64,000 bases of DNA, taken from Absicoccus porci. Lineage in GTDB: Bacteria > Bacillota_I > Bacilli_A > Erysipelotrichales > Erysipelotrichaceae. The stretch is from positions 675,604-739,603 of the forward strand of contig NZ_RJQC01000001.1 of NCBI RefSeq assembly GCF_003725415.1, read 5' to 3'. The notes under the pieces are model-generated. The model did not search any database and was not told the DNA's origin. It worked only from the letters and a program-made list of their open reading frames with translations. Made by a program: the position numbers and the translations under genes. Shown piece after piece: positions 34,778-43,106 of the stretch. How positions within the stretch are numbered: position 1 is the first letter of the stretch; the number at the start of each line of letters is the position of its first letter.

Positions 34778-34779
34778 AA

Positions 34780-34866
34780 TACACAGATTTTCCTACGGAT
34801 ATTTGTGTACTATATGGCTCGAATTGACTTGCTATTATGTGCCTTTAGAGTGATATATAGTACTAC
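34780..34866 (+). promoter_or_regulatory. Promoter cassette 2
   Basis: Promoter TTGCTA-N17-GATATA (34829-34857). TACACA/TGTGTA (34780-34785, 34804-34809) and a perfect 9-bp inverted repeat GTACTATAT/ATATAGTAC (34807-34815, 34855-34863) bracket it. The region is close to 87% identical by eye with cassette 3 over about 90 bp. The second arm lies at the expected transcription start, a good place for an operator. Confidence 0.75.
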
Positions 34867-34901
34867 CAAAAGGGAAAACACATTTTTAGGAGGAACCTAC
34901 C

Positions 34902-35264
34902 ATGAAAGAAATCAGAACATTTGAAGAAGCCATCGAGCAGAATGCAAGAAGCCTGAAGGAACTCGGAATCAACGGAACCTTATTCTGGGCTTACAGAACC
35001 AGCAAGGAAACCGGAAACGAGCTCATCGACTTCAACGAGGTCATTTGGGATTACGACATCGAAGAAATCGCCCAGACCTTGAGAGCCAACGACATCACCG
35101 AATTCACCATCAGCTCCACCTTCTCAAGCCTCATCGAAACCCTCGCAGCCTTCGAAAAGCAAGGAATCAGCATGGCAGGCCTTACCACGGTAAAGGCACG
35201 CTACACTGATTGGAAGACCGGCGAACATGCCCTCATCCCTGCAATTAAGATGACGGTAAAATAA
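34902..35264 (+). CDS. Accessory protein with own promoter, unknown
   Basis: A 120-residue acidic soluble protein, alternating helices and strands: IRTFEEAIEQNARSLKELG, then a strand-rich middle (GTLFWAYRTSKETGNELIDF) and DITEFTISSTFSSLIETLAAFEKQG. No catalytic motif. GGAGGAACC precedes the ATG. It is transcribed alone from cassette 2 and followed by a region containing cassette 3. Similar small proteins are found beside DUF4314 genes in clostridial mobile elements, but I do not recognise a named family. Confidence 0.7.
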   Translation: MKEIRTFEEAIEQNARSLKELGINGTLFWAYRTSKETGNELIDFNEVIWDYDIEEIAQTLRANDITEFTISSTFSSLIETLAAFEKQGISMAGLTTVKARYTDWKTGEHALIPAIKMTVK

Positions 35265-35319
35265 CAACGCCTTCTGCCGAAGGAAGCAGATCTCAGGACC
35301 TGTTTTCCTCGTTATAAAT

Positions 35320-35406
35320 TACACAGTTTTTCCCTCAGATATTTGTGTACTATATGCCCCAAATTAGCTTGCTATTATGTGCTTTTAGAGTGATATATAG
35401 TACTAC
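35320..35406 (+). promoter_or_regulatory. Promoter cassette 3
   Basis: Promoter TTGCTA-N17-GATATA (35369-35397) with the same GTACTATAT/ATATAGTAC inverted repeat (35347-35355, 35395-35403) and TACACA/TGTGTA pair as cassette 2, displaced by exactly 540 bp. Only about a dozen differences in 90 bp, so duplication is recent or the sequence is under selection. Confidence 0.75.
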
Positions 35407-35440
35407 CAAAAGGAAAGAAACACACAAGGAGGACAAACAT

Positions 35441-35683
35441 ATGTGGAAAGAAGGAATCATCGGAATCCCAACAAAGGACGGAGAATACAAGAAGGTTAAA
35501 TACTGGGTCAAGCACTTTGATGAGCCAAGCGAAGACTACGGCATCAACGGCGGTAAGATTTCCAAGCTCAGCCTGAAGATGGACGGCGAGTGGATTGCCA
35601 ACTACGACAGAGGTTGGGACGTTAAACCAACCTGCAAAGAAGCAGAAATGGCGCTTTGCATTCTTCTGAACGAACACAACTAA
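35441..35683 (+). CDS. Small accessory protein (possibly DUF7678-like)
   Basis: An 80-residue protein: MWKEGIIGIP, KYWVKHFDEPSEDYGINGG, ISKLSLKMDGEWIANYDRGWDV, then PTCKEAEMALCILLNEHN. It looks like a small beta-rich domain with a C-terminal helix. Short proteins of this appearance are frequent in clostridial mobile elements; the family number is from memory and unsure. The ATG at 35441 has AAGGAGGAC upstream. It is the third single-gene unit with the same promoter type, and a terminator follows at 35743. Confidence 0.7.
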   Translation: MWKEGIIGIPTKDGEYKKVKYWVKHFDEPSEDYGINGGKISKLSLKMDGEWIANYDRGWDVKPTCKEAEMALCILLNEHN

Positions 35684-35742
35684 CCACCTGAAAAGAATAT
35701 CAGGCAGGACGGTCCCGGATGGGGCTGTTCCTCGTTATAGAC

Positions 35743-35768
35743 GTCGCCACCGGGCGGCTATTTTTATT
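35743..35768 (+). terminator. Terminator before large terminase
   Basis: GTCGCC (35743-35748), loop ACCG, GGCGGC (35753-35758), then TATTTTTATTT. It isolates the accessory units from the head genes. Confidence 0.65.
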
Positions 35769-35791
35769 TCTGCGAAAGGAGGCGCATACAT

Positions 35792-37393
35792 TTGCGTAAA
35801 CTTGAAAACTACACACCGACACGCTTCATGGCTGCGGACTCCACCTATAGTAAACAGATGGCGGATTACGCAGTCAATTTTATTGAGTGTCTCTGCCATA
35901 CCAAAGGCACGTGGGCCGGTAAGCCCTTTGAGCTCATCGACTGGCAGGAACAGATTATCAGAGATATCTTCGGAACCTTAAAGCCAAATGGCTATCGCCA
36001 GTTCAATACTGCCTATGTAGAAATTCCTAAGAAAATGGGAAAGTCCGAGCTTGCTGCTGCCGTCGCCCTGCTTCTTACCTGTGGTGATGGTGAAGAACGA
36101 GCTGAGGTTTATGGCTGTGCAGCTGACCGCCAGCAGGCAACTATCGTTTTTGATGTAGCTGCCGATATGGTGCGTATGTGTCCTGCACTGAATAGACGAG
36201 TAAAAATCCTCGCTTCCCAGAAGCGTATCGTCTACCAACCGACCAACAGCTTCTATCAGGTACTATCTGCAGAAGCCTACTCCAAGCACGGTTTTAATAT
36301 TCACGGAGTTGTTTTTGATGAGCTGCACACTCAGCCGAATCGAAAGCTCTTTGATGTTATGACCAAGGGCTCCGGAGATGCCAGAACACAGCCTCTCTAC
36401 TTCCTTATCACGACAGCCGGAACAGATACCAACAGCATCTGCTATGAAACGCACCAGAAAGCTAAGGATATCCTAGAAGGCAGAAAGATTGACCCGACCT
36501 TCTATCCTGTCATCTACGGTGCCGATGAAACCGATGACTGGACGGACCCAGAGGTCTGGAAGAAAGCCAATCCTTCTCTTGGTATCACAGTCGGTATCGA
36601 TAAAGTCGAAGCTGCCTGTGAATCTGCCAAGCAGAATCCCGGTGAGGAGAATTCCTTTAGGCAGCTTAGGCTCAATCAATGGGTCAAGCAGGCTGTCCGC
36701 TGGATGCCGATGGAGAAATGGGATGCTTGCTCCTTCAAGGTTGATGAAGAATCCTTGGAGGGCCGTGTCTGCTATGGTGGTCTGGACCTATCTTCCACAA
36801 CGGATATTACTGCCTTTGTGCTGGTCTTCCCTCCGGTGGATGAGGATGATAAGTTCTGCATCCTTCCGTACTTTTGGATACCGGAAGATACGCTGGAGCT
36901 TCGAGTCCGACGAGACCACGTTCCTTACGATGTCTGGGAACGACAAGGCTTTCTGGAGACCACCGAAGGAAATGTCGTCCACTATGGTTATATCGAGAAA
37001 TTCATCGAGCGACTTGGAGAACGCTTCAATATTAGAGAGATAGCCTTTGACCGCTGGGGAGCTGTCCAGATGGTACAGAACCTTGAGGGCATGGGCTTTA
37101 CCGTTGTTCCTTTCGGTCAGGGATTTAAGGATATGTCCCCACCGACCAAGGAGCTCATGAAACTGACACTGGAACAAAAGCTGGCCCACGGTGGTCATCC
37201 GGTGCTCCGCTGGATGATGGATAACATCTATATCCGTACTGACCCGGCTGGCAATGTAAAAGCCGACAAAGAAAAATCCACAGAGAAAATCGACGGTGCT
37301 GTCGCTACTATCATGGGACTTGACCGTGCTATCCGCTGTGGAAATAATACCGGTGCTTCTGTCTACGATGACAGAGGCATTTTGTTTATCTGA
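35792..37393 (+). CDS. terL: Phage terminase large subunit
   Basis: A 533-residue packaging motor and nuclease. Walker A-like EIPKKMGKSE (77-86), Walker B VVFDELH (173-179), and the RNase H-like nuclease starting at GGLDLSSTTD (about 328-337) with later acidic residues (REIAFDRWGA, and KIDGAVATIMGLDRA near the end). Translation starts at TTG 35792 with AAAGGAGG 9 nt upstream; no ATG fits. It pumps DNA into the HK97-type prohead. The gap from the small subunit is about 4 kb, filled by accessory genes. Confidence 0.95.
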   Translation: MRKLENYTPTRFMAADSTYSKQMADYAVNFIECLCHTKGTWAGKPFELIDWQEQIIRDIFGTLKPNGYRQFNTAYVEIPKKMGKSELAAAVALLLTCGDGEERAEVYGCAADRQQATIVFDVAADMVRMCPALNRRVKILASQKRIVYQPTNSFYQVLSAEAYSKHGFNIHGVVFDELHTQPNRKLFDVMTKGSGDARTQPLYFLITTAGTDTNSICYETHQKAKDILEGRKIDPTFYPVIYGADETDDWTDPEVWKKANPSLGITVGIDKVEAACESAKQNPGEENSFRQLRLNQWVKQAVRWMPMEKWDACSFKVDEESLEGRVCYGGLDLSSTTDITAFVLVFPPVDEDDKFCILPYFWIPEDTLELRVRRDHVPYDVWERQGFLETTEGNVVHYGYIEKFIERLGERFNIREIAFDRWGAVQMVQNLEGMGFTVVPFGQGFKDMSPPTKELMKLTLEQKLAHGGHPVLRWMMDNIYIRTDPAGNVKADKEKSTEKIDGAVATIMGLDRAIRCGNNTGASVYDDRGILFI

Positions 37394-37409
37394 AAGGAAG
37401 TGATGACCT

Positions 37410-38780
37410 ATGGGATTCTTATCAGGACTGTTTCATTCCAGAGACAAGCCCACCAATAGCACCAATGGTAGCGCCTACCGTTTTCTCTTTGGTGGCAGCA
37501 GCTCTGGCAAATCCGTCAATGAACGAAGCGCTATGCAGATGACTGCAGTCTATGCCTGCGTCAGGATTCTCTCCGAGTCCATCGCTGGCCTGCCAGTCCA
37601 TGTGTATCAATACACCGGCACCGGTGGCAAAGAAAAAGCTATCAAGCATCCACTGTATCGACTGATTCACGATGAGCCAAATCCGGAAATGACCTCCTTT
37701 GTCTTCCGAGAGACCTTGATGACACACCTGCTCCTTTACGGAAATGCCTATGCGCAGATTATCCGAAATGGCAAAGGTGAAGTCGTCGCTCTCTATCCGC
37801 TGATGGCCAACCGAATGAGCGTAGACCGTGACGATAAAGGTCACCTCTACTACCAATATCAGATGCAGGACTCCGATGCACCTACCATGAAAAATGGAAC
37901 GGTCATCCTAAAGCCGTCGGATGTGCTCCATGTTCCGGGCCTCGGCTTTGATGGTCTGGTCGGTTACTCTCCCATCGCTATGGCGAAGAACGCTATCGGT
38001 CTTGCTATCGCCACGGAGGAATATGGTGCTAAGTTCTTTGCAAACGGAGCCACACCGGGAGGCATTTTGGAGTATCCCGGTACCGTTAAAAATCCGGAAG
38101 CTGTCAGAGAAAGCTGGACCAAAGGCTTCTCTGGAAACAACTCTCATAAAGTGGCAGTTTTGGAAGAAGGCATGAAATATACTCCTATCTCCATCTCCCC
38201 GAATGAAGCACAGTTTTTGGAGACCAGAAAATTTCAGATTGATGAAATAGCTCGAATCTTTAGAGTGCCGCCCCACATGGTCGGTGACCTAGAGAAATCG
38301 AGCTTTTCTAATATTGAGCAGCAATCTCTCGAATTTGTGAAGTACACCTTGGAACCTTGGATTGTCCGTTGGGAACAGTCCATTAACCGTGCCCTTCTAT
38401 CTGAATCTGAGAAGGCTGCTTATTTTGTAAAGTTCAATGTCGACGGCCTCTTACGTGGCGATTACCAAAGCCGTATGAACGGTTACGCCACTGCAAGGCA
38501 GAACGGCTGGATGTCCGCAAATGATATCCGTGAACTTGAAAACCTAGACCTCATCCCACCGGAACTTGGTGGTGACTTATATCTCATCAACGGAAACATG
38601 ACCAAGCTGGAGGATGCAGGAATATTCGCAGCGACCACTGCTGCTGGAAAGGAGGACGAGAACGATGAAGAAGTTCTGGAAGTGGAAGAATCAGACGGTG
38701 ACCAATCAGGAGACGCAGGAGCAGACACTGGAGAGGACGCTGTTTCTAAACGGCACCATCGCAGAGGAAAGCTGGTTTGA
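37410..38780 (+). CDS. Phage portal protein (HK97 family)
   Basis: A 456-residue portal. Signs include AVYACVRILSESIAGLPVHVY (about 47-67), YRLIHDEPNPEMTSFVFRE, LLLYGNAYAQIIRNGKGEVVALYPL and the later FRVPPHMVGDLEKSSFSNIEQQSLEFV. It forms the dodecameric ring through which DNA enters. Its 3' end is charged and repetitive and overlaps the protease gene by 116 bp in another frame. Start ATG follows GGAAGTGATG. Confidence 0.95.
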   Translation: MGFLSGLFHSRDKPTNSTNGSAYRFLFGGSSSGKSVNERSAMQMTAVYACVRILSESIAGLPVHVYQYTGTGGKEKAIKHPLYRLIHDEPNPEMTSFVFRETLMTHLLLYGNAYAQIIRNGKGEVVALYPLMANRMSVDRDDKGHLYYQYQMQDSDAPTMKNGTVILKPSDVLHVPGLGFDGLVGYSPIAMAKNAIGLAIATEEYGAKFFANGATPGGILEYPGTVKNPEAVRESWTKGFSGNNSHKVAVLEEGMKYTPISISPNEAQFLETRKFQIDEIARIFRVPPHMVGDLEKSSFSNIEQQSLEFVKYTLEPWIVRWEQSINRALLSESEKAAYFVKFNVDGLLRGDYQSRMNGYATARQNGWMSANDIRELENLDLIPPELGGDLYLINGNMTKLEDAGIFAATTAAGKEDENDEEVLEVEESDGDQSGDAGADTGEDAVSKRHHRRGKLV

Positions 38781-39408
38781 CGATGATGTCACACCTAAGC
38801 TCTTTCGAGATGAGCTGTTTGCCGGAAACGGAGACATCACCATTTGGATTAACTCTCCGGGAGGAGATTGTGTGGCCGCAGCCCAGATTTACAACATGAT
38901 GATGGAATATCCCGGCAATGTCACCGTAAAGATTGATGGCATCGCAGCCTCTGCTGCATCCGTCATCGCTATGGCAGGCACGAAGGTGCTGGTATCTCCG
39001 GTATCCATGCTCATGATTCATAACCCGATGACGGCTGCTATGGGCGACACTACTGAGATGCAGAAGGCTATCGCCATGCTGGATGAAGTCAAGGAATCCA
39101 TCATCAATGCCTACGAAATCAAGACTGGTATGAGTCGTGCCAAGCTCTCCCATCTCATGGATGCAGAGACTTGGATGGATGCACATACGGCCATTGATAT
39201 GGGCTTTGCGGATGAAATCCTGACAAGACCAGCAGAAACACCGGTAGAAAATAACGCTACTGGTCCGATGCTCTTCTCCCGTGCAGCTGTGACCAACTCC
39301 CTTATGGATAAGCTGGCTGCCAAATGCCGTATCAAGAAACCCGAAACACCGGAACGCTCCGTAGATACACTCATGGAGCGTCTTGACCTAATCAAACAAC
39401 ACATTTAA
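38665..39408 (+). CDS. ClpP-like head maturation protease
   Basis: About 247 residues of the S14 family. WINSPGGD (61-68) forms the oxyanion region, Ser96 in GIAASAAS is the nucleophile, and His119 in MLMIHNP is the base; Asp in AETWMDAHTAID completes the triad. It trims the capsid protein or scaffold during head assembly. The ATG at 38665 is chosen for its GGAGGACGAGAACG; an in-frame start at 38614 lies deeper in the portal gene. The large overlap with the portal gene is typical of compact phage genomes. Confidence 0.94.
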   Translation: MKKFWKWKNQTVTNQETQEQTLERTLFLNGTIAEESWFDDDVTPKLFRDELFAGNGDITIWINSPGGDCVAAAQIYNMMMEYPGNVTVKIDGIAASAASVIAMAGTKVLVSPVSMLMIHNPMTAAMGDTTEMQKAIAMLDEVKESIINAYEIKTGMSRAKLSHLMDAETWMDAHTAIDMGFADEILTRPAETPVENNATGPMLFSRAAVTNSLMDKLAAKCRIKKPETPERSVDTLMERLDLIKQHI

Positions 39409-39423
39409 TGGAGGTATTCGATT

Positions 39424-40602
39424 ATGACTATTTTAGAACTGCGTGAAAAGCGCAACACTGCATGGAATGCTGCAAAGGCATTTCTTGATTCTCACCGTAC
39501 CGAGAAAGGTACTCTTACTGCCGAGGACGATGCGACCTACTCCAGAATGGAACAGGAAATCGCTGACCTTGGCAAGGAAATCGCTCGTCTTGAAAGACAG
39601 GAAGCACTGGAGGCAGAGCTCAATAAGCCGGTAAACAAGCCTCTCACTTCTAAGCCTGTTACTGCTGCTGAAAAGCCTGCAAAGACCGGTCGTGCTTCTG
39701 ATGAATATAAGACTGGCATGCTTCAGGCACTTCGTACCAACTTCCGTCAGGTATCTAATATCCTGCAGGAAGGTGTCGATGCCGATGGCGGCTACCTTGT
39801 TCCGGAGGAATATGACCATCGTCTTATCGATGTTCTGAATGAAGAGAACATCATGCGTAAGCTGGGCCATAAGATTACCACTTCCGGCGAGCACAAAATC
39901 AATATTGCGGCGACCAAGCCTGCTGCAGCATGGATTGAGGAAGGCGGCGCACTTCAGTTTACGGATGCGACCTTCGACCAGATTTTGCTGGATGCCCACA
40001 AGCTCCATGTCGCTATCAAGGTAACCGAGGAACTGTTGTATGATAACGCCTTCGGTCTTGAGAATTACATCATCGACCAGTTTGGTAAGGCTCTGGCCAA
40101 TGCCGAGGAGGATGCCTTCCTCAATGGTACTGGTAAAGGTCAGCCTCTTGGCCTTTTCGCTGAGACTGGTGGCGGTACCCTTGCTAAGACCGTAGCTACT
40201 CCGAAGCCGGAGGATGTCATCGACCTCATCTATGCACTGAAGCGCCCTTACAGAAAGAACGCATCCTTCATCATGAACGATGCAGCTGTTGCAGCTATCC
40301 GTTCCTTCAAGGACAACAACGGTGCTTTCATGTGGCAGCCTTCCTGCGTTGCCGGTGAGCCGGACAAGCTCATGGGCTATGACATCTATACGTCTCCGTT
40401 CTGCCCTGCAAACATGATGGCCTTCGGTGATTACAACTACTACAACATCGGTGACCGTGGTACCCGTTCCTTCAAGCAGCTCACTGAGCTCTTCGCAGGT
40501 AACGGTATGATTGGCTTCGTGGCCAAGGAGCGTGTCGATGGTAAGCTCATCCTTCCGGAGGCTGTTCAGATTCTGAAGGTTACTGGTTCTTCTAAGGGCT
40601 AA
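39424..40602 (+). CDS. Major capsid protein (HK97 fold)
   Basis: A 392-residue HK97-type capsid protein. Residues 1-110 are a coiled-coil scaffold or delta domain (LRTEKGTLTAEDDATYSRMEQEIADLGKEIARL style), likely cut off by the protease, followed by DADGGYLVPEEYDHRLIDVLNEENIMRKL, LHVAIKVTEELLYDN, and AFLNGTGKGQPLGLF, all conserved blocks. GGAGG is 9 nt upstream. A long open frame on the opposite strand is a shadow of this gene's codon pattern. Confidence 0.96.
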   Translation: MTILELREKRNTAWNAAKAFLDSHRTEKGTLTAEDDATYSRMEQEIADLGKEIARLERQEALEAELNKPVNKPLTSKPVTAAEKPAKTGRASDEYKTGMLQALRTNFRQVSNILQEGVDADGGYLVPEEYDHRLIDVLNEENIMRKLGHKITTSGEHKINIAATKPAAAWIEEGGALQFTDATFDQILLDAHKLHVAIKVTEELLYDNAFGLENYIIDQFGKALANAEEDAFLNGTGKGQPLGLFAETGGGTLAKTVATPKPEDVIDLIYALKRPYRKNASFIMNDAAVAAIRSFKDNNGAFMWQPSCVAGEPDKLMGYDIYTSPFCPANMMAFGDYNYYNIGDRGTRSFKQLTELFAGNGMIGFVAKERVDGKLILPEAVQILKVTGSSKG

Positions 40603-40663
40603 GGATAAAGGTGGCGTCATCTCCGGGTGGCGCTGCCTCATTTTATGATTGGAGGCGATAACG

Positions 40664-40936
40664 ATGATTGTCACTTTAGAAGAAATGAAACAGTATCTCC
40701 GAGTGGACTTTGACGATGACGATTCCCTCATCGAAACGCTCATCACATCGGCTACACGCCTCTGCATGGATATCACAAGGCAAGATGAAGATGCCTTTGA
40801 AGAAAGCGAAAACGCAAAGCCCGCAGTCTATTATGCTGTGGCCTATCTCTACGAGCACCGTGAGGAAGCAGACCATCATGCTCTGACACTGACTTTGCGC
40901 TCTCTTCTCTTCGGTTCCAGAAAGGAGGCCTTCTGA
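40664..40936 (+). CDS. Head-tail connector (HK97 gp6-like)
   Basis: A 90-residue protein: IVTLEEMKQYLRVDFDDDDSLIETLITSATRLCMDITRQD, then a helical end (PAVYYAVAYLYEHREEADHH). The initial helix and the DDDDSLIE turn are typical of gp6-type connector proteins, which form the ring below the portal. GGAGGCGATAACG precedes the ATG at 40664; the ATG at 40649 lies within this site. It ends overlapping the next gene's start. Confidence 0.9.
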   Translation: MIVTLEEMKQYLRVDFDDDDSLIETLITSATRLCMDITRQDEDAFEESENAKPAVYYAVAYLYEHREEADHHALTLTLRSLLFGSRKEAF

Positions 40937-41268
40937 TGAATATCGAGCTACTCAATGTCCGTATCTTCATCCAGAAGAATGAGGTCATCTCGGATGCCAT
41001 CGGAAATCGAAAGAACGCTTGGAAAGACTACTACACCTGCTATGCCACTGTTAGTGCGGAAGCCGGAAAGGAATCCACTGATGCCGGTCTTGTGGTCGAT
41101 GATTCTAAGATTGATTTCACTATCCGCTACTGTAAGAAAGCTGCAGCCCTCACCTCTACTGGTTACCGGGTGCAATTTGGAAGCGAGTTATACGACATCT
41201 TGGCTGTAGACCACATGAATTTCAAGAGGAAATGCATCAAGCTCTCCTGCCAGAAAGTGAGGCGATGA
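40936..41268 (+). CDS. Phage head closure protein
   Basis: A 110-residue beta-rich protein of the SPP1 gp16/HK97 gp7 head closure type. The segment KNEVISDAIGNRKNAWKDYYTCYATVSAE followed by FTIRYCKKAAALTSTGYRVQFGSELYDILAVDHMNFKRKCIKLSCQ is characteristic. The ATG overlaps the previous stop, with AAAGGAGG upstream, so the two are coupled. It seals the connector and provides the tail attachment surface. Confidence 0.9.
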   Translation: MNIELLNVRIFIQKNEVISDAIGNRKNAWKDYYTCYATVSAEAGKESTDAGLVVDDSKIDFTIRYCKKAAALTSTGYRVQFGSELYDILAVDHMNFKRKCIKLSCQKVRR

Positions 41269-41269
41269 C

Positions 41270-41653
41270 ATGGCCCAGAAAGTTAAGATTGATGGCCTTG
41301 CTGATGCCGTTATGAAGGAACTGACCGAATATGCAGACCTCGCCACAGTAGATATGAAGGCCGCTGTCAAAAAAGCCGGTAATACGGTAAAGAAGCAAAT
41401 CCAAGGTTCTGCTCCAAAAGACACCGGTGCCTACAGCAAGAGCTGGTCTGTGAAGAACACCAAGGAAACCTCCAAATCGCTGGAGGTCACGGTGTATTCC
41501 AGAAATCGCTATCAGTTAGCCCACCTTCTGGAATTTGGTCATGCCAAGCGTGGCGGTGGTCGTGTGGCTGGTCGTTCCCATATCGCTCCTGCAGAGGAAG
41601 CTGGTATTAAAGAACTGGAATCTGAAATTGAGAGGTGTCTGAAGAATGGATAG
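41270..41653 (+). CDS. HK97 gp10-like tail joining protein
   Basis: A 127-residue protein of the HK97-gp10 family: DMKAAVKKAGNTVKKQIQGSAPKDTGAYSKSWSVKN and YQLAHLLEFGHAKRGGGRVAGRSHIAPAEEAGI. The conserved HLLEFGH and PADTG-like PKDTG turn define it. It forms the neck between the head connector and tail tube. It begins one base after the closure gene stop and overlaps the next gene by 8 bp. Confidence 0.92.
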   Translation: MAQKVKIDGLADAVMKELTEYADLATVDMKAAVKKAGNTVKKQIQGSAPKDTGAYSKSWSVKNTKETSKSLEVTVYSRNRYQLAHLLEFGHAKRGGGRVAGRSHIAPAEEAGIKELESEIERCLKNG

Positions 41654-41963
41654 ATTACTGCAAATCCTATCGGAGATGGCCCTGCCCTTTGCCTATGACC
41701 ACTTTGCTGAGGGCGAATCGCCAAATCCACCCTTCATCTGCTACCTGCTTCCGGGAAGCGATAACTTCTCCGCAGATGGCCGTGTCTACTACAAAGTAAG
41801 TGAGGTCCATATCGAGCTCTACTGTGATAGTAAGGACCCAGCATTGGAAGCAACACTGGAAGCTGTGCTTGATGAGCACGGCATTTTTTATAATAAAACA
41901 GAGGTCTGGATTGAGAGCGAGAAGCTCTATGAAGTCCTCTACACATTTGAAATGGAGGTTTAA
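41646..41963 (+). CDS. Phage tail completion protein
   Basis: A 105-residue protein placed where tail terminator proteins are encoded. It reads LLQILSEMALPFAYDHFAEGESPNPPFICYLLPGSDNFSADGRVYYKVSEVHIELYCDSKDPALEATLEAVLDEHGIFYNKTEVWIESEKLYEVLYTFEMEV overall: an alpha/beta fold with a final strand, as in the tail terminator family. Its start overlaps the previous gene with GAGGTG upstream. It should cap the tail tube end that joins the head. Confidence 0.85.
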   Translation: MDRLLQILSEMALPFAYDHFAEGESPNPPFICYLLPGSDNFSADGRVYYKVSEVHIELYCDSKDPALEATLEAVLDEHGIFYNKTEVWIESEKLYEVLYTFEMEV

Positions 41964-41968
41964 TCAAC

Positions 41969-42541
41969 ATGGGTAATAAAGTCAAATATAACCTGAAAAA
42001 TGTTCATGCCGCCAAGCTCACTCGTGGCGAGGACGGCTCCTTTACCTACGCAAAGCCGAAAGCTATCCCCGGCGCAGTCAGCATCAGCTTGGATGCCGAG
42101 GGTGATAGCTCTCCGTTCTATGCTGACGGTATTGTATATTTCCGTTCCACTGCAAACAACGGTTACAGCGGTGATTTGGAAATCGCACTCATTCCTGAAT
42201 GGTTCCGTACAGAAATCTTGAAGGAAGAACTGGACAACAATGGCGTGCTTATTGAGAACGCAAACATCACCGAGCTTGAGAAGTTTGCTTTGCTCTTCGA
42301 GTTTGATGGCGATGTCAGAAGCATCCGTCATGTGCTCTATAACTGCACTTCCTCTCGTCCGTCCATCGAGTCTGAGACCAAGGAAGATACCATCGAACCG
42401 GGTAAGGAGAAGCTCACGCTTACTGCTGACCCTAGAGAAGATGGTCTTGTAAAGAGCCGCACCGGTGATGAGACTGACGCAGAAACCTATAAGAATTGGT
42501 ATCAGCAGGTCTATGTGCCGGTACCTAAGACAGAAGGATAA
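41969..42541 (+). CDS. Major tail protein
   Basis: A 190-residue tail tube subunit. Features of the phi13-like family include KYNLKNVHAAKLTRGEDGSFTYAKPKAIPGAVSISLDAEG and YFRSTANNGYSGDLEIALIPEWF; the C terminus (VKSRTGDETDAETYKNWYQQVYVP) is typical. It polymerises around the tape measure. GGAGG precedes the ATG by 9 nt. It is followed by the tail assembly chaperone pair. Confidence 0.92.
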   Translation: MGNKVKYNLKNVHAAKLTRGEDGSFTYAKPKAIPGAVSISLDAEGDSSPFYADGIVYFRSTANNGYSGDLEIALIPEWFRTEILKEELDNNGVLIENANITELEKFALLFEFDGDVRSIRHVLYNCTSSRPSIESETKEDTIEPGKEKLTLTADPREDGLVKSRTGDETDAETYKNWYQQVYVPVPKTEG

Positions 42542-42555
42542 GGAGGACGCAAGAC

Positions 42556-42930
42556 ATGTTAGAAAAAACAATCGCTATCGGTGATAAGCAGGTCAAGTTC
42601 CGTTCCTCTGCTACCATCCCCAGACTCTATCGTATGAAGTTCAAGCGTGACATCTTCAAGGACCTTTCACGCCTTGAGTCTTCCTACAAGGGCAATTCGG
42701 ATGATGGTTCTTCCTTCGAGATTGAGGACTTGGAGATTTTCGAGAACGTGGCCTATATCATGGCCTATCATGCAGACCACAGCATTCCTGCCACCATTGA
42801 GGACTGGCTGGATGAATTCGAGATGTTCTCTATCTACGAGGTGCTTCCAGAGATTCTTGAACTCTGGGGCATGAATCTTCAGACCGAAATCGAATCTAAA
42901 AAAAACTTCATCGCAGTAGCAGGGAAATGA
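42556..42930 (+). CDS. Tail assembly chaperone G
   Basis: A 124-residue chaperone equivalent to lambda gpG. It is helical, with an acidic centre (SSFEIEDLEIFENVAYIMAYHADHS). At its end the sequence A-AAA-AAC (42900-42906) is a canonical -1 slippery site in exactly the right register. Ribosomes that slip continue into the downstream frame to make a G-T fusion of about 178 residues. Normal termination is at 42928-42930. G and G-T load onto the tape measure protein during tail assembly. Confidence 0.92.
   Translation: MLEKTIAIGDKQVKFRSSATIPRLYRMKFKRDIFKDLSRLESSYKGNSDDGSSFEIEDLEIFENVAYIMAYHADHSIPATIEDWLDEFEMFSIYEVLPEILELWGMNLQTEIESKKNFIAVAGK
42900..42906 (+). promoter_or_regulatory. Programmed -1 frameshift slippery site
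   Basis: AAAAAAC, read A-AAA-AAC in the frame of the upstream gene. After a -1 slip the frame stays open (codons for LHRSSREMTT) into the 3' chaperone frame. This matches the frameshift used by many siphophages for tail chaperone synthesis. Confidence 0.88.
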
Positions 42931-43091
42931 CCACACCGTTGTTCCTCCTGCGTTGCATAGAAATCGGTATTTCCATCCGAGACCTTGACCTTCTAACCAT
43001 CGGAATGGTGATGGACATCTGGACGGAAAAGGCAAACGACGATGTGAAATATCAGCAAATCGCAACACAGGAGGACTTCGATAAATTCTAA
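42927..43091 (+). CDS. Tail assembly chaperone T frame (fusion part)
   Basis: A 54-codon open frame too short to stand out: CIEIGISIRDLDLLTIGMVMDIW is its recognisable part. It is the T domain, expressed as a C-terminal extension of the chaperone by -1 frameshift at 42900-42906. The ATG at 42927 overlaps the G stop as ATGA, so independent translation is also possible. The DLDLLTIGMVMDIW-type helix is typical of gp14/GT proteins of Gram-positive phages. The tape measure gene starts 15 bp later. Confidence 0.85.
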   Translation: MTTPLFLLRCIEIGISIRDLDLLTIGMVMDIWTEKANDDVKYQQIATQEDFDKF

Positions 43092-43106
43092 GGAGGTGAC
43101 GTACAC

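Noticed and set aside
39433..40776. A 447-residue minus-strand open frame opposite the capsid gene
   Set aside because: It mirrors the capsid codon pattern, has no ribosome-binding site and no recognisable domain; the capsid gene on the plus strand is certain.
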